This document shows, piece by piece, positions 63,091-64,000 of a DNA stretch of 64,000 nucleotides (within the stretch, counting starts at the first letter, position 1; each line of letters starts with the position of its first letter). The notes below the pieces were generated by a model. That model was not told where the DNA came from and did not search any database. It worked only from the letters and a program-made list of their open reading frames with translations. A program made the translations under genes and the position numbers. Source of the stretch: Sphingomonas sp. Leaf67. Lineage in GTDB: Bacteria; Pseudomonadota; Alphaproteobacteria; Sphingomonadales; Sphingomonadaceae. The stretch spans positions 310,001 through 374,000 of the forward strand of contig NZ_LMLP01000001.1 of assembly GCF_001421965.1 (NCBI RefSeq). The letters run 5' to 3'.

Positions 63091-63698
63091 TCCTGCGCCA
63101 ATTGTTCCGCAACCTCGGCTTCAAGGGCCGCCTCTTCATCAGTGGCATCATCGGCAACCAGCGCACCGCGCTCGACGTCATCCGCCAACTGAGCAAACAC
63201 ACGGTCGATTTCCGTGATGCCAAGGGCCATGACTGCGCGGACGTCACGCTCGGCGGCCAACCGTTCGGAGATTGCCCGCCACATGGCGTGCATTCGTTCA
63301 CGGGCGACCCGGCCCATTTCGGCTGCGCGCCGCTCCAACTCTACGCGAGGTGCCAGATCACCGGCATCGCGGGCATTCTTCATGCGCCGCTCGACCAACT
63401 GTTCCTCGGCAAGTTCGGTACGCACCAGTGCGGCACTCCGCACCGATAGACGAGGATCACCCCCTTCCTCTACTGGCTCGACAACTGCCGCAGCCAATGG
63501 CAGTCCGCCGGTTGGTCGACCACGCATAGGATCAACGCGAGCATTGATCCGCGCGTCGGTCCGTTCGACGTCGACTTTGATAGCACCGGTCTCCGGGCAC
63601 TCGCCCATCACCAGCAGACCCTTTTTCGCCCAGTTCGAAACGGCCGACTTGCCGACGCCACGATGCGAGGCGAACTCGCCTTTCGTTAGCAGCTTCAT
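63087..63698 (-). CDS. Terminase small subunit (Nu1-like)
   Basis: 203 residues. The N-terminus MKLLTKGEFASHRGVGKSAV, then SNWAKKGLLVMG is a winged helix like that of lambda Nu1, which recognises the packaging site. A long charged helical part follows (RTELAEEQLVERRMKNARDA). First gene of the late run visible here. Confidence 0.88.
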   Translation of the reverse strand: MKLLTKGEFASHRGVGKSAVSNWAKKGLLVMGECPETGAIKVDVERTDARINARVDPMRGRPTGGLPLAAAVVEPVEEGGDPRLSVRSAALVRTELAEEQLVERRMKNARDAGDLAPRVELERRAAEMGRVARERMHAMWRAISERLAAERDVRAVMALGITEIDRVFAQLADDVERGALVADDATDEEAALEAEVAEQLAQE

Positions 63699-64000
63699 GA
63701 TCGGTCCCGTTCAAACGCGTGAACCAGTTCAGTTCACGAAGTTCATAATGCAAAAACGGCCCTGAACACCGAACCCGCGCGCTAAGCCACACCGCCCGAA
63801 GCGGAAAGACCGGGAAGGACCCAAGGCCCCCCCCTAAAACGCGCAACGCCCCGCCGGACCGAAGTCAGACGGGGCGTTGCAAGGCTCGGGGAGAGGGGGA
63901 TTGCCGTGCCGTACCCGAAGGCCCGTCCCAGCATGACGGGAAATAGCCGAAAACAACGGCCAATGTGGACACCCTATATTTTCGGTTCCGACATTATACC
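63699..64000. other. Region upstream of the terminase genes
   Basis: About 300 bases without a recognised gene, running to the window edge. It holds a hairpin terminator at 63843-63884. A cos site might lie here, as cos precedes Nu1 in lambda, but no cos-like sequence could be identified by eye. Confidence 0.45.
63833..63880 (-). terminator. Rho-independent terminator on the minus strand
   Basis: GCAACGCCCCG (63843-63853) and CGGGGCGTTGC (63870-63880) pair over 11 bp around a 16-base loop. Read on the minus strand the hairpin is followed by GCGTTTTAGG (63842-63833). It probably ends transcription of a gene to the right of the window, so the terminase operon would have its own promoter to the left of it. 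Confidence 0.7.

Larger units (their letters stand above)
38514..64000 (-). mobile_element. Late region of a lambda-like siphophage prophage (incomplete in window)
   Basis: About 25 kb, all on the minus strand, in the order terminase, portal, capsid, connector, tail, fibre, lysis, tail spike. Gene content indicates a long non-contractile tail. The genes are tightly packed, with frequent ATGA overlaps. Reading frames look intact. Early genes, repressor and integrase would lie to the right of 64000; the left attachment site was not identified, and the acyltransferase group at 36.1-38.5 kb may belong to the same element. Confidence 0.9.

Noticed and set aside
38514..63698. Gene transfer agent rather than prophage
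   Set aside because: The terminase pair, gpW, gpB-like portal, protease-capsid fusion, lysis module and glycanase spike are of lambda-like prophage type, and the order differs from the Rhodobacter-type agent cluster.

Overview
The window looks like a chromosomal segment of a sphingomonad (Alphaproteobacteria, Sphingomonas or a close relative). Grounds: high GC, a complete zwf-pgl-edd-glk-eda Entner-Doudoroff cluster, a FixL/FixJ-type pair, and intergenic palindromes of the kind scattered through sphingomonad genomes. The genus is inferred from protein resemblance; no database search was run.

Layout. 1-20.5 kb is conserved core. It holds the end of a LolC/E lipoprotein-release permease, an Hsp20 chaperone behind a sigma32-type promoter and a ROSE-like RNA thermometer, pyrG and secG, a MarR regulator with an NlpC/P60 fold protein and argC, and the Entner-Doudoroff cluster. 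It continues with mltG and fatty acid synthesis genes (fabF, acpP, fabG, fabD, with a GxxExxY protein inserted), the ribosomal genes rpsF-rpsR-rplI, and tRNA-Glu(CTC). 20.5-28.6 kb is a sensing and redox region: an LDH/MDH-family enzyme, an L,D-transpeptidase gene with a frameshift, a VIT transporter, a haem-PAS FixL-like kinase with FixJ, a degenerate receiver and an iron-permease family protein, and an NQO-like oxidoreductase. 28.7-36 kb is an accessory patch: a decayed integrase, a 3' fragment of tRNA-Pro, a partly AT-richer DUF4747/membrane-protein pair facing a P63C-domain gene, a 5' fragment of tRNA-Val, duplicated C-termini of a secreted protein, and an SRAP (YedK/HMCES) reading frame fused to an unknown N-terminal domain.

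36-38.5 kb carries an OafA-like acyltransferase with a C-terminal SGNH domain and two small genes. From 63.7 kb back to 38.5 kb, all on the minus strand, runs the late region of a lambda-like siphophage prophage that continues beyond the window. In transcription order it encodes terminase small and large subunits, gpW-like joiner, portal, ClpP-like protease/major capsid fusion, decoration and connector proteins, tail tube, a tail chaperone pair with an A_AAA_AAG slippery site, tape measure, tail tip proteins, a gpJ-like fibre, a lysis module (membrane proteins, endolysin, overlapping spanins) and a tail spike with a GH16-like domain. Integrase, repressor and replication genes of this prophage were not found in the window.

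The items most worth following up are the SRAP fusion, the DUF4747/membrane-protein cassette, the FixL-FixJ-pseudoreceiver-iron permease cluster, the glycanase-bearing tail spike, the tail-chaperone frameshift and the Hsp20 thermometer.
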